From NCBI RefSeq assembly GCF_017302275.1, contig NZ_JAFLDR010000043.1, forward strand, positions 1 through 32,439: a DNA stretch of 32,439 nt, in the 5' to 3' direction. The DNA comes from Sulfuritalea sp. (lineage in GTDB: Bacteria > Pseudomonadota > Gammaproteobacteria > Burkholderiales > Rhodocyclaceae). Position numbers and translations under genes: made by a program. This document shows, in pieces, positions 1 through 7,333 of the stretch (the first letter of the stretch is position 1; each line of letters begins with the position of its first letter). A model generated the notes under the pieces. The model was not told the DNA's origin. It saw only the letters and a program-made list of their open reading frames with translations, and did not search any database.

Positions 1-305
1 GTATCGAAGGCCTGCGTCGGCCGAAGGTCGCGCCAGGCAGCCTGCAGGCCAAACTGCAGCCGATGTTGGCCAATGCGCTGACCGAGAAAGCGATCATCAA
101 TTTCCTCAACGACCTGGTCGCCTTCTATCTGGTCAAAGTGCATTGGGAATTGATCAGCCAGCGCTGGCTCAAGGACCCGGTGAAGAACGCCAACGCCTGG
201 CTGACCGTGTTCTACCTGATGTTCCTGCTGGTGCGCTACCGCAAGTCGATTGCGGCCGAGGCGGCGAAGCCCGCCGCCGTGCCGGTTCCAGCCGTGCAAT
301 CATGA
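1..305 (+). CDS. C-terminal part of an unrecognised membrane protein (5' end outside window)
   Basis: The reading frame is open from base 3 and ends with the TGA at 303-305, so the gene begins before the window. An internal ATG at 63 is possible as a start, but the frame is equally protein-like before it. About 100 residues are visible: a basic stretch, an amphipathic segment, one hydrophobic segment near VFYLMFLLV that could span the membrane, and an Ala/Pro-rich tail. The stop overlaps the ATG of the copper ATPase (ATGA, 302-305), which suggests co-translation and a role connected with that transporter. I do not recognise a family. Confidence 0.6.
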   Translation, partial: IEGLRRPKVAPGSLQAKLQPMLANALTEKAIINFLNDLVAFYLVKVHWELISQRWLKDPVKNANAWLTVFYLMFLLVRYRKSIAAEAAKPAAVPVPAVQS

Positions 306-2746
306 AAAATTTCAGCGTCGCCCATCGCCTCTCGCGCCGTATCCGCCTGTTGGCGCCGGCGCTGGTGAAGCATCCCGAGCGCTGCTACATACTGGAAATC
401 CTGCTGCGCAAGCACGGCGCGGTGAAGCATGTGAAGAGCGTGCCCGCGATCGGCTCGGTGACGCTGCATTACGATCCGGTCCAGTTGCCCGAAGCGCGCC
501 TGCTGGCGGTGGTCGATGCCGTGATCGGCAATATCGCCGTTGCCCCGGCGCCGACTCTTGCTCCCGAACCTGCTTCTCCAGCAGTCATCGACGGTCCGGT
601 GCAGGAATGCAATGCCGCCGTCGAAGGCATGACCTGCGCCTCCTGCGCGCTGCTGATCGAGATGGGCCTGCAGCGCGATCCGCGCATCGACGCGGCCTCG
701 GTGAATTTCGCCGCCGGCACGGTCAGCGTCAAGGGGCGGCTGTCGCGCGAGGCCTTGTTCGCGTCGGTCAAGGGCATGGGTTACGAAGCCCGGCCGATGG
801 ACACGCTGGCGCAGCGCCGTTTGCTGGTCGAACGCGAGAAGGCGCGATTGGCGGAGGCGAGGGCGCGCCTGGTCCGCTCGGCGCTGATGACCGCGCCGGT
901 GATGGTCTCGGGCATGCTGATGCACCAGTCACCGCTGCTGCGCCTGCTCGAACTCGGCCTGTCCACGGCCGTGCTGGCCGATCCCGGGCGCGAAATTTTC
1001 CGCAAGGCCTGGGCGCTGGCGCAGCGCGGCGAGGCCAACATGGACACGCTGATTGCCATGGGCGCCGGCGCCGCCTGGGCCTACAGCCTGCCCGGCGCCG
1101 TCCGGCCGCATCACCACGTGTATTTCGAATCGGCGGCGGCCATCGTCGCCTTCGTCCTCGGCGGCCGCTACATGGAAGAGCGCGCCAAGGGCAAGGCCTC
1201 CGAGGCGATCCGCAAGCTGATCGAACTGCAGCCGGACACGGCGATCCGCGTGACCGCCGATGGCGACGAAACCGTGGCCATCGACCAGGTCGAGGTCGGT
1301 GATCGCCTGCGCGTGCGCCCCGGCGACAAGGTCCCGGCCGACGGCGTGGTCGAAGAGGGCAGCTCCAGCGTCGACGAATCCATGCTCACCGGCGAATCCC
1401 TGCCGGTAGCCAGGGGCGCCGGCGACGCGGTGGTCGGCGGCACGCAGAACGGCAACGGCGGCTTCATCCTGCGCGTCACGGCGGTCGGCGCCGACACGGC
1501 GCTGGCGGGCATCGTCAAGCTGGTCGACCATGCCCAGGGTTCCAAGCTGCCGGTGCAGAAACTTGCCGACCGCATATCGGCGCGCTTCGTGCCGGCGGTG
1601 GCCGGCATCGGCGGCCTGACGCTGGCCGGCTGGATGCTCGCCGGGCATCCGCCGGCAAGGGCGCTGGCGCATGCCGTGGCGGTGCTGCTGATCGCCTGCC
1701 CCTGCGCGCTGGGGCTGGCGACGCCGACCGCGATCATGGTCGGCACCGGCCAGGCGGCGCGGCGCGGCATCTACATCCGCAAGGGCGAGGCGCTGGAAAC
1801 CGCGGCGACGCTCGACACCCTGGTGTTCGACAAGACCGGCACCATCACCGAAGGCAGGCCGGTGGTGACCGACTACATCGCCGTCGAAGGCGTCGATGCG
1901 GCGCACAGCCTGGCACTGGTGGCCGGCGCCGAAGCGCATTCCGAACATTTCCTGGCGCGTGCCATCACCACCTGGTGCCGTGCGCGCGGCGTCTCTCCAG
2001 CGCCGACGCTTGATTTCCAGGCATCGCCGGGTCTCGGTGTGCGGGCGCGCACCAAGGGCAGGAAGCGCGAGGACGTCCTGGTCGGCAACGCCGCGTTGCT
2101 GGAGACCGCCGGCATCGACTTCGGCGCCCAGCGCGAGCAGGCGCAAGCCTGGGCCGAGCAGGGCAAGACACCGGTCTTCGCCGCCGTCGACGGCCGGGTC
2201 GTGGCGCTGTTCGCCATCGCCGATGCGGCACGGCTTGGCGCCGCCGAGGCCATTGCGCTGCTACACCGGCTGGGCCTGAAGACCGTGATGGCCACGGGCG
2301 ACCTCGATGCGGTGGCCAACCACGTCGCGCGTGAAGTCGGCATCGACCGCGTCATCGCGCGCGCCACGCCGGCCGACAAGCTCGAACTGATCCGCAAACT
2401 GCAAGCCGAGGGCCGTCGCGTCGGCATGATCGGCGACGGCATCAACGACGCCCCGGCGCTGGCGGCGGCGGATGTCGGCTTCGCCATCGGCGGCGGCGCC
2501 GACATCGCCGTCGAATCGGCCGACATCACGCTGGTCGGCGGCGACATCGCACGCGTCGCCGGCGGCATCGAGCTGTCGCGGCGGACCATGAAGATCGTGC
2601 GCCAGAACCTGTTCTGGGCGCTGGGCTACAACGTCGTGGCGATCCCCGTCGCGGCGGCCGGACGCCTCAACCCGATGATCGCCGCGGCGGCGATGGCCAT
2701 GAGTTCGGTCTCGGTGGTGACCAACTCGCTGCGGCTGCAGAAGTGA
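302..2746 (+). CDS. Cu(I)-translocating P1B-type ATPase
   Basis: An 814-residue heavy-metal P-type ATPase that pumps Cu(I) across the inner membrane. It opens with a degenerate HMA-like domain lacking CxxC (about residues 1-75). A Pro/Ala linker and a true HMA domain with GMTCASC (about 109-115) follow. The membrane and catalytic core has [12 protein letters not shown] in the transport helix (CPC near 466), DKTGT (Asp near 510) and GDGINDAP. The C-terminal helices carry [14 protein letters not shown] and [11 protein letters not shown], which fit the Cu(I) P1B-1 signatures N-x6-YN-x4-P and M-x2-SS-x5-N. The usual SEHP motif reads SEHF, which is unusual. The ATG at 302 is preferred because it overlaps the upstream stop; a longer in-frame start at 143 would bury the neighbour. 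The TauE/UreH-like gene follows. This pairing resembles ccoI-type oxidase assembly loci, so delivery of copper to periplasmic oxidases is as likely as detoxification. Confidence 0.93.
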   Translation: MKNFSVAHRLSRRIRLLAPALVKHPERCYILEILLRKHGAVKHVKSVPAIGSVTLHYDPVQLPEARLLAVVDAVIGNIAVAPAPTLAPEPASPAVIDGPVQECNAAVEGMTCASCALLIEMGLQRDPRIDAASVNFAAGTVSVKGRLSREALFASVKGMGYEARPMDTLAQRRLLVEREKARLAEARARLVRSALMTAPVMVSGMLMHQSPLLRLLELGLSTAVLADPGREIFRKAWALAQRGEANMDTLIAMGAGAAWAYSLPGAVRPHHHVYFESAAAIVAFVLGGRYMEERAKGKASEAIRKLIELQPDTAIRVTADGDETVAIDQVEVGDRLRVRPGDKVPADGVVEEGSSSVDESMLTGESLPVARGAGDAVVGGTQNGNGGFILRVTAVGADTALAGIVKLVDHAQGSKLPVQKLADRISARFVPAVAGIGGLTLAGWMLAGHPPARALAHAVAVLLIACPCALGLATPTAIMVGTGQAARRGIYIRKGEALETAATLDTLVFDKTGTITEGRPVVTDYIAVEGVDAAHSLALVAGAEAHSEHFLARAITTWCRARGVSPAPTLDFQASPGLGVRARTKGRKREDVLVGNAALLETAGIDFGAQREQAQAWAEQGKTPVFAAVDGRVVALFAIADAARLGAAEAIALLHRLGLKTVMATGDLDAVANHVAREVGIDRVIARATPADKLELIRKLQAEGRRVGMIGDGINDAPALAAADVGFAIGGGADIAVESADITLVGGDIARVAGGIELSRRTMKIVRQNLFWALGYNVVAIPVAAAGRLNPMIAAAAMAMSSVSVVTNSLRLQK

Positions 2747-2747
2747 C

Positions 2748-2778
2748 GACTGGATTCCCGCCGGCGCGGGAATGACGG
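2748..2778. repeat. dRS3-like inverted repeat (ATTCCCGC / GCGGGAAT)
   Basis: ATTCCCGC (2754-2761) and GCGGGAAT (2766-2773) form a perfect 8-bp stem with loop CGGC, inside a GACTGGATTCCCGC...GCGGGAATGACGG context. This is the common proteobacterial dispersed repeat whose reverse translation gives the tell-tale peptide PSFPRRRESS. It fills the 35-bp gap between the ATPase and the next gene and could also act as a transcript-stabilising or attenuating hairpin. It is the only copy I see in the window. Confidence 0.75.
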
Positions 2779-2781
2779 CAC

Positions 2782-3495
2782 ATGGACCACAGCCAGCACG
2801 CCCACATCGCCGAGTTTTCCGCGCAGTTCTCCTACTGGGCCGCCTTCATGGTCGGCATCCTCGGCAGCGGCCATTGCATCGGCATGTGCGGCGGGCTGGT
2901 GTCGGGCTGCTTCATGAAGCTCAAGGCCGTCGGCCCCTGGCCCTACGCCGCCTACCATGCCGCGCGCATTTCGATCTACGCCGTGGTCGGCCTGGTCGCC
3001 GCGCTGCTCGGCACGGTGCTGGTGGCCAGCGGCATGACGGGCCTGGCGCAGGGCGTGCTGCAGATCCTTGCCGGTGCCATCGTCATCCTGCTCGGCCTCG
3101 ACCTGCTCGGCGTCTCGCCGATCCGCAATACCTACGGCTTCGCGCCCGTGGCCTGGCTGCGCCGCCAGTTCGTCACCGCCACGCAAAAGGGGCCGGTGCT
3201 CGGCGCCGCCATCAGCGGCGCGATCAACGGCCTGATGCCCTGCTCGATGACCATGGCCATGGCGGTGCAAGCCACCACGGCGCCGAGCCCGCCCGAAGGC
3301 ATGCTGCTGATGCTGGCCTTCGGTGCCGGCACGCTGCCCTCGATGCTGTTCGCCTCGGTGTTGTTCGGCAAGCTCGGCCCGAAATTGCGCGGCAGCCTGC
3401 AGAAGCTCGCCGCGCTGTTCGTCATCGCGCTCGGCGCGGCGACCCTGTGGCAGGGGCTGCGTTTCTACCTGGTGATGTACAAGCTGGTGGTTTGA
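2782..3495 (+). CDS. Sulfite exporter TauE/SafE / UreH-like membrane protein
   Basis: A 237-residue polytopic inner-membrane protein of about six helices. It belongs to the UreH-like/DsbD-like transmembrane family usually annotated as sulfite exporter TauE/SafE. The signatures are GHCIGMCGG (Cys32 and Cys36) in the first helix and LMPCSM (Cys154) at the start of the second half, the paired Cys/Pro motifs typical of this family. The N-terminus MDHSQHAH is His-rich. Family members commonly sit beside a copper ATPase in cbb3-oxidase (cco) assembly loci, as here, where a role in copper or thiol-redox handling is inferred. The last 73 bp of the gene recur almost perfectly downstream of the next gene, and a decayed third copy lies past the cytochrome gene. 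Confidence 0.85.
   Translation: MDHSQHAHIAEFSAQFSYWAAFMVGILGSGHCIGMCGGLVSGCFMKLKAVGPWPYAAYHAARISIYAVVGLVAALLGTVLVASGMTGLAQGVLQILAGAIVILLGLDLLGVSPIRNTYGFAPVAWLRRQFVTATQKGPVLGAAISGAINGLMPCSMTMAMAVQATTAPSPPEGMLLMLAFGAGTLPSMLFASVLFGKLGPKLRGSLQKLAALFVIALGAATLWQGLRFYLVMYKLVV
3411..3483 (+). repeat. 3'-end repeat, copy 1 (intact gene end)
   Basis: The last part of the TauE/UreH-like gene. It matches 4912-4984 over 73 bp with a single mismatch (caggggctg versus cagggcctg), and matches 5551-5617 with more substitutions. This copy is the true coding end; the stop follows at 3493-3495. Confidence 0.9.
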
Positions 3496-3619
3496 GAGCT
3501 GGCTGAACGAATCCCGGTTTGGCGGTCGGTAATTCCGGAATAGACGGAACGCTGATCCGGATTGGACGGGCTTCAGGTACAGTATCGACGGCTCATTCAG
3601 CGTACTGGCTCCGATCGAA

Positions 3620-4843
3620 ATGACTCATTCCCTGATTCCTCGCCACCTGCATCCCCAGCTTGACATAGCCATGGGCGATACGCCGGCGGTGCTGATCAAT
3701 GGTCCGCGTCAGTGTGGCAAGACGACGCTGGTACGACTTTACGCGGACCGAATGGCCTACTTCTCTCTGGACGATCCAGCCCTGTTGGCAGCGGTGCGTG
3801 CCGACCCGCTGGGCTTTGTCCGCCGCCAGGATCGTCTGATCATTGATGAAGTCCAGCGAGCCCCCGAACTGCTGTTGGCGCTCAAGCTCGCCATCGACCA
3901 GGATCGCCGTCCCGGGCGTTTTCTGTTGACCGGCTCGGCCAATCTGATGGCCTTGCCCGCGGTCGCCGACAGCCTGGCCGGACGGGTGGAAATCCACACC
4001 CTGCTGCCGCTTTCCAATGCTGAAATCGCCGAACGCCCGGCCGACTTCGTCGAACGCCTGCTGCGCGGCGATTGGCCGCCCGCAGCGCCCGGGGAGAAGC
4101 GCGAGGACATTGTCGGCCACGTGCTGGCCGGCGGTTATCCCGAAATGCGGCAGCGTGCCACGCCGGCGAGGCGCCAGGCCTGGACGCGCGCCTACCTGAC
4201 CACTCTGGTCGAGCGCGATGTGCGGGATGTCGCCGACATCGCCCAGACCACGAAGATTCCGCAACTGCTGGGCATCCTGGCCCGGTTGAGCGGCCAGTTG
4301 CTGAGCCTGCAGCAGATCGGCGGGCAGATCGGGCTTGACGGCAAGACCGTCGAGAAATACATCGGCATCCTGGAGAAGATGTACCTGGTGCGCCGCCTGC
4401 CGGCCTGGAGTGGCAATGAGCTGAGCCGCCTGATCAAGACGCCCAAGCTCCACTTTTTTGATGCCGGGCTGCAAGCCAGCCTGGCACGCCTGACGCCGGA
4501 ACGGGCCTGGCTGGAGCGCACGCGCTTTGGCGCCACGCTCGAAACCTGGGTCCATGGCGAATTGCTCAAGACACTCGCCCTCGGGCAGGAGCCATGGTTC
4601 CTTTTCCATTACCGCGACAAGGATCAGGTGGAGGTCGATTTCGTGCTCGAATCGCCGCTGGGCGAGATGGTCGGCATCGAGGTCAAGGCCTCCGCGACGG
4701 TCACCCCGGCCGACTTCAAGGGCTTGCGCCGCCTGGCCGCGACTTGCCCACACCGCTTTCGGGCCGGCGCCGTGCTCTACGACGGCGAGCATGTCCTGTC
4801 CTTCGGCGATGGCATGTACGCCGTTCCGCTGCGCCGCCTGTAG
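3620..4843 (+). CDS. AAA-family ATPase with DUF4143 domain (first copy)
   Basis: A 407-residue cytoplasmic ATPase of the AAA_14/DUF4143 type. It has a Walker A motif GPRQCGKTT (residues 28-36), a Walker B LIIDEVQRAP and a sensor-like segment LLTGSANLM. A winged-helix-like middle precedes the C-terminal DUF4143 region with DFVLE...GIEVKASA, a PD-(D/E)xK-like core seen in the family. The biological role of these proteins is not established, and they are often sporadic and horizontally acquired. The start at 3620 is the first ATG in a protein-like frame and lies 124 bp after the previous gene. The gene is bracketed by near-identical copies of the previous gene's 3' end, as expected for insertion with duplication. 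A second family member lies at 11993. The two share the motif order but are clearly different sequences. Confidence 0.9.
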   Translation: MTHSLIPRHLHPQLDIAMGDTPAVLINGPRQCGKTTLVRLYADRMAYFSLDDPALLAAVRADPLGFVRRQDRLIIDEVQRAPELLLALKLAIDQDRRPGRFLLTGSANLMALPAVADSLAGRVEIHTLLPLSNAEIAERPADFVERLLRGDWPPAAPGEKREDIVGHVLAGGYPEMRQRATPARRQAWTRAYLTTLVERDVRDVADIAQTTKIPQLLGILARLSGQLLSLQQIGGQIGLDGKTVEKYIGILEKMYLVRRLPAWSGNELSRLIKTPKLHFFDAGLQASLARLTPERAWLERTRFGATLETWVHGELLKTLALGQEPWFLFHYRDKDQVEVDFVLESPLGEMVGIEVKASATVTPADFKGLRRLAATCPHRFRAGAVLYDGEHVLSFGDGMYAVPLRRL

Positions 4844-4911
4844 CAAGGCAGCGCCAGGCCGGTCACGAAAATCATCCGGAACGGCGCCCCTGCTGAAAGA
4901 CGCAAGACGTC

Positions 4912-4984
4912 CGCGCTGTTCGTCATCGCGCTCGGCGCGGCGACCCTGTGGCAGGGCCTGCGTTTCTACCTGGTGATGTACAAG
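4912..4984 (+). repeat. 3'-end repeat, copy 2
   Basis: A displaced copy of the TauE/UreH-like 3' end (positions 3411-3483), 72 of 73 bases identical, lying between the DUF4143 gene and the cytochrome c gene. Similarity fades sharply on the left at about 4912 and on the right after the AAG at 4984. The copy keeps the original frame and runs without a stop into the cytochrome c frame. Confidence 0.9.
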
Positions 4985-5044
4985 ATGGTTGCTTGGGCGA
5001 CAATCCGACTCGCGTCACAAGCCATCGATCGAAGGAGCCTGCCC

Positions 5045-5515
5045 ATGAACTTGCCTCTTGCCGTATTGCCCTGCCTTGCCGGCCTGCTCGCCTTGCCCGC
5101 GGTAGCCGCGGAAGCCGCCAATGCCGCCTTCGCATCGGGCCACCGGCCCGCCGTCACGCTGGAACTCAAGACCCGCCTGGCGCGGGCCGATGCGGCGGCC
5201 GGCGCGGCCTTTTTCGAGCGCAAATGCTCGCAATGCCACGACGGCGAAAAGACCGGCGGCCACGCCAAGGGACCCTTCCTGTGGAACCTGTTCGGGCGCA
5301 AGGCGGGTGCGATCGCCGGCTTCGAGTTTTCGCCGGCAATGCTGCGCGCCGGGGTGATCTGGGACTACGCCACGCTTGACCACTACCTCGCCGACACGGA
5401 GCGCGCCGTGCCGGGCAAGGCGATGAATTTTGTCGGCATCCCCGATCCTGCGCTACGCGCCGCAGTGGTCCTGCACCTGCGCACGCTCAACGACGCAACG
5501 CCGGCACTGCCCTGA
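5045..5515 (+). CDS. Periplasmic monoheme class I cytochrome c
   Basis: A 156-residue c-type cytochrome with a cleavable signal peptide (about residues 1-22, ending AVAA). It has one heme-attachment motif CSQCH (Cys61, Cys64, His65) and a probable axial Met127 in KAMNF, preceded by a Pro-Gly. The length and the WNLFGRKAG segment fit the small soluble cytochrome c2/c550 group. The ATG at 5045 is chosen because GAAGGAG (5031-5037) lies 7 bases upstream and the signal peptide starts there. An earlier in-frame GTG at 4973 falls inside the duplicated repeat. Its job is presumably to carry electrons between periplasmic or membrane partners such as the CuA enzyme further along, but no partner is proven by position. 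Confidence 0.9.
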   Translation: MNLPLAVLPCLAGLLALPAVAAEAANAAFASGHRPAVTLELKTRLARADAAAGAAFFERKCSQCHDGEKTGGHAKGPFLWNLFGRKAGAIAGFEFSPAMLRAGVIWDYATLDHYLADTERAVPGKAMNFVGIPDPALRAAVVLHLRTLNDATPALP

Positions 5516-5550
5516 GCGGGCGGCCGGGCTGTCGTTCGCATTTCATCTTC

Positions 5551-5617
5551 GCGCCCGGTGCGGTGACGCCGTGGCAGGGGCCGTGCTTCTATCGGGTGGT
5601 GTACAAGCTGGTGGCCT
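5551..5617 (+). repeat. 3'-end repeat, copy 3 (decayed)
   Basis: A diverged copy of 3417-3489, recognisable by shared blocks such as GTGGCAGGGG, TTCTA and GTGTACAAGCTGGTGG in the same order and spacing. It lies just after the cytochrome c stop and has several substitutions, so it is older than copy 2. It is non-coding here. Confidence 0.7.
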
Positions 5618-5630
5618 GTTCGCCGTAGCG

Positions 5631-5645
5631 CCAGCGCCGACTCTT
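5631..5645 (+). repeat. 15-bp dispersed repeat CCAGCGCCGACTCTT
   Basis: A forward copy between the decayed 3'-end repeat and the stop codon of the thioredoxin-like gene. Close relatives in the window are 545-559 (CCGGCGCCGACTCTT), 1997-2011 (CCAGCGCCGACGCTT), 10285-10299 (reverse, exact), 11889-11903 (CCAGCGCCGACTTTT) and 14837-14850 (CCAGCGCCGACTCT). Weaker CCGGCGCCGACTTT copies are at 24147 and 31631. In three genes the plus strand encodes PAPTL within a variable linker. Confidence 0.7.
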
Positions 5646-6111
5646 AACGCGGGTCACTGAGGCCGAGCGATTGGCGGGTGCTTGCAATACCTACTACGCC
5701 GGAGACCGCGATGCGATTGCCGCGACCGTCGAAGAACAGGGTCCGTGGCAGTTCTCCGCGCCATTTCGGATCGAGTGCGAAGGCGATCGCTTCAGGAGAA
5801 TCGGCGCCATAGACGTAACGCTTGCCCGGCACTTTGACTCGATCGAGCGACGTCGCCACCTCGGCGGACAAGGGCTCCGCGGCGACGGTGATCAGCCGCA
5901 GGCCGGCATCGGCTTTGACCATGTCGGCGAACAGCTCGAGGTTCTTCTTGCAATGCGGACAATCGGTGGACCACAGCGCGACGATGGTGGGCCGCGTGTG
6001 TGCCTTCGCGTCGGTGAGCATTCGTGCCGATGATCGGTCGAGGGCAAGGAAGGCCGTGGCGAAGACGGTGCCGCAGGCCAGCAGCATAGCAATCAGGAAG
6101 AGGCGTTTCAT
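5644..6111 (-). CDS. TlpA/thioredoxin-like periplasmic protein with CPHC motif
   Basis: A 155-residue protein with an N-terminal hydrophobic signal or anchor (residues 1-24). A thioredoxin-fold core follows, with WSTDCPHC (Cys51, Cys54) and a cis-Pro-like segment LPRTLFF later. It should act as a periplasmic thiol-disulfide oxidoreductase, reducing or loading a partner protein. The ATG at 6109-6111 overlaps the stop of the upstream BNR protein gene, so the two are translationally coupled. The stop lies inside a copy of a 15-bp dispersed repeat (5631-5645). Position at the end of the TonB receptor operon suggests it keeps cysteine ligands of the neighbouring BNR protein or receptor reduced; this is inference. 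Confidence 0.85.
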   Translation of the reverse strand: MKRLFLIAMLLACGTVFATAFLALDRSSARMLTDAKAHTRPTIVALWSTDCPHCKKNLELFADMVKADAGLRLITVAAEPLSAEVATSLDRVKVPGKRYVYGADSPEAIAFALDPKWRGELPRTLFFDGRGNRIAVSGVVGIASTRQSLGLSDPR

Positions 6112-7322
6112 GGCAGACGGAACACGCGCATGCCTTCGAGTTCGGTGCGCCAGTAGGCGAACAGGTCCTTGCCGAAGGTGATGGCACGCGGATGATCGGA
6201 GGCGCCGTTCGCGGCACCCAGCGTCAGGCGCTTGAAACTGGCGCCGCCGTCCTCCGAGATTTCGGCGTGCAACTGCGTCCGCTCGCCGTCGAATTCCTTC
6301 CACAGGATGCCGATGCGCCGGCCGGCGACGGCAATGTCCGCGCGGGCGGCCTGCTCACCGCCGACAAACCGCTGGCCCTCGATGCCGCCGTTTGCCAGAC
6401 GCCCATAAAAGGCGCGGCCCTCGCCATTCTTCTGGTTGAACCAGACGGCATGCCGCGTGCCATCGGGCGCCACGGCCAGCGCCGGCCCGTGGTGGGGGCA
6501 GCCATCGACTTTCCAGCGGTCGAAGGTGGCGCGCTCGACGCCGGCCGGCGCTCCGTCAGGCTTGAGTTTTGCGAGTGCATGGTCGCGCTCGTTGGGCTCG
6601 AATACATGCCGCCAGAGGATCAGCGGGGCGCCGTCGGTATCGACGGCCGCCGCGATCCGGCAGCACTCGCAGGAATGATCGGCGACCCGGGTTTCCGGCT
6701 TGAAGCTTCTGCCGCCGTCGTCCGATACCGCCGCGTAAATGGCGGCGCCGCGATAGGGGGTCTTTGCCGCCCTGGCCGATTCGAGGTCGCGCTTGTCGAT
6801 CCAGGCGAGATAGATTCGTCCGTCGACGCCGATCACCATGGTCTCGAAACGATGGGTGATTTCCTGTCGATCACGGTGCACGGTGATCGGTGTCGCAAAA
6901 CTGGCGCCGCCGTCGTCGGAACGGGCCAGCCGCACTTCGCCGGTGTTGGGTTTGGCCAGCGGCCTGGTCCAGGAAACCAGCACGCCGCCATCCTGCGCGA
7001 AAGCGATTTTCGGCCGGTTCTCGCCGTCGCCGGCTATGGCTTCGGGCCGGGCGTTGACGATCGTCGGTGGCGACCAGTTGGCGCCCTGGTCGCGGCTGCG
7101 ATACAGCAGTAGATGATCGCCCTGCTTGGCTACCGCCAGCAGTTGGCCATCCCTGGCGAACGCCGCCGAGCTGCCCAGGTCGACTCGGGCTTTCTTCCCC
7201 ATGGCTGACATGCCCGCCATCGTTGCCTTGTCCTTCGGCTCAGCGGCGGTGGCGAAATGCGGCAGCATCGACGCGGCTATTGCCAGCATCGCAATGGCGC
7301 CCAGTCTGTGCAAGGACGTCAT
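6108..7322 (-). CDS. Secreted BNR-repeat (sialidase-like beta-propeller) protein with CECC and CPHH motifs
   Basis: A 404-residue exported protein with a signal peptide (about 1-27) and a beta-propeller made of Asp-box repeats: RSRDQGANW (75-83), RSDDGGASF (134-142), SDDGGRSF (200-207) and SEDGGASF (356-363). It would be annotated as exo-alpha-sialidase-like, but nothing suggests sialic-acid chemistry. Two clusters look like metal sites: HSCECC (His216, Cys218, Cys220, Cys221) and GCPHH (Cys275, His277, His278). A Met-rich stretch MAGMSAMGKK follows the signal peptide. I infer periplasmic metal binding, perhaps copper, in support of the adjacent TonB-dependent receptor. The ATG at 7322 is chosen for the signal peptide; the frame is open further upstream but is not protein-like. 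It overlaps the thioredoxin-like gene by 4 bp. Confidence 0.8.
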   Translation of the reverse strand: MTSLHRLGAIAMLAIAASMLPHFATAAEPKDKATMAGMSAMGKKARVDLGSSAAFARDGQLLAVAKQGDHLLLYRSRDQGANWSPPTIVNARPEAIAGDGENRPKIAFAQDGGVLVSWTRPLAKPNTGEVRLARSDDGGASFATPITVHRDRQEITHRFETMVIGVDGRIYLAWIDKRDLESARAAKTPYRGAAIYAAVSDDGGRSFKPETRVADHSCECCRIAAAVDTDGAPLILWRHVFEPNERDHALAKLKPDGAPAGVERATFDRWKVDGCPHHGPALAVAPDGTRHAVWFNQKNGEGRAFYGRLANGGIEGQRFVGGEQAARADIAVAGRRIGILWKEFDGERTQLHAEISEDGGASFKRLTLGAANGASDHPRAITFGKDLFAYWRTELEGMRVFRLP

Positions 7323-7333
7323 CGATTCGACCC

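Noticed and set aside
143-301. Longer N-terminus for the copper ATPase starting at 143
   Set aside because: It overlaps the upstream gene in another frame and adds a low-complexity Arg/Ala-rich segment; the ATG at 302 overlaps the preceding stop.
3531-3541. Short palindrome AATTCCGGAAT upstream of the first DUF4143 gene
   Set aside because: Too short and without a second copy or promoter geometry to support an operator.
6108-7322. Sialidase activity for the BNR protein
   Set aside because: Asp boxes define the fold only; there are no neighbouring sialic-acid genes, and the Cys/His clusters suggest metal binding.
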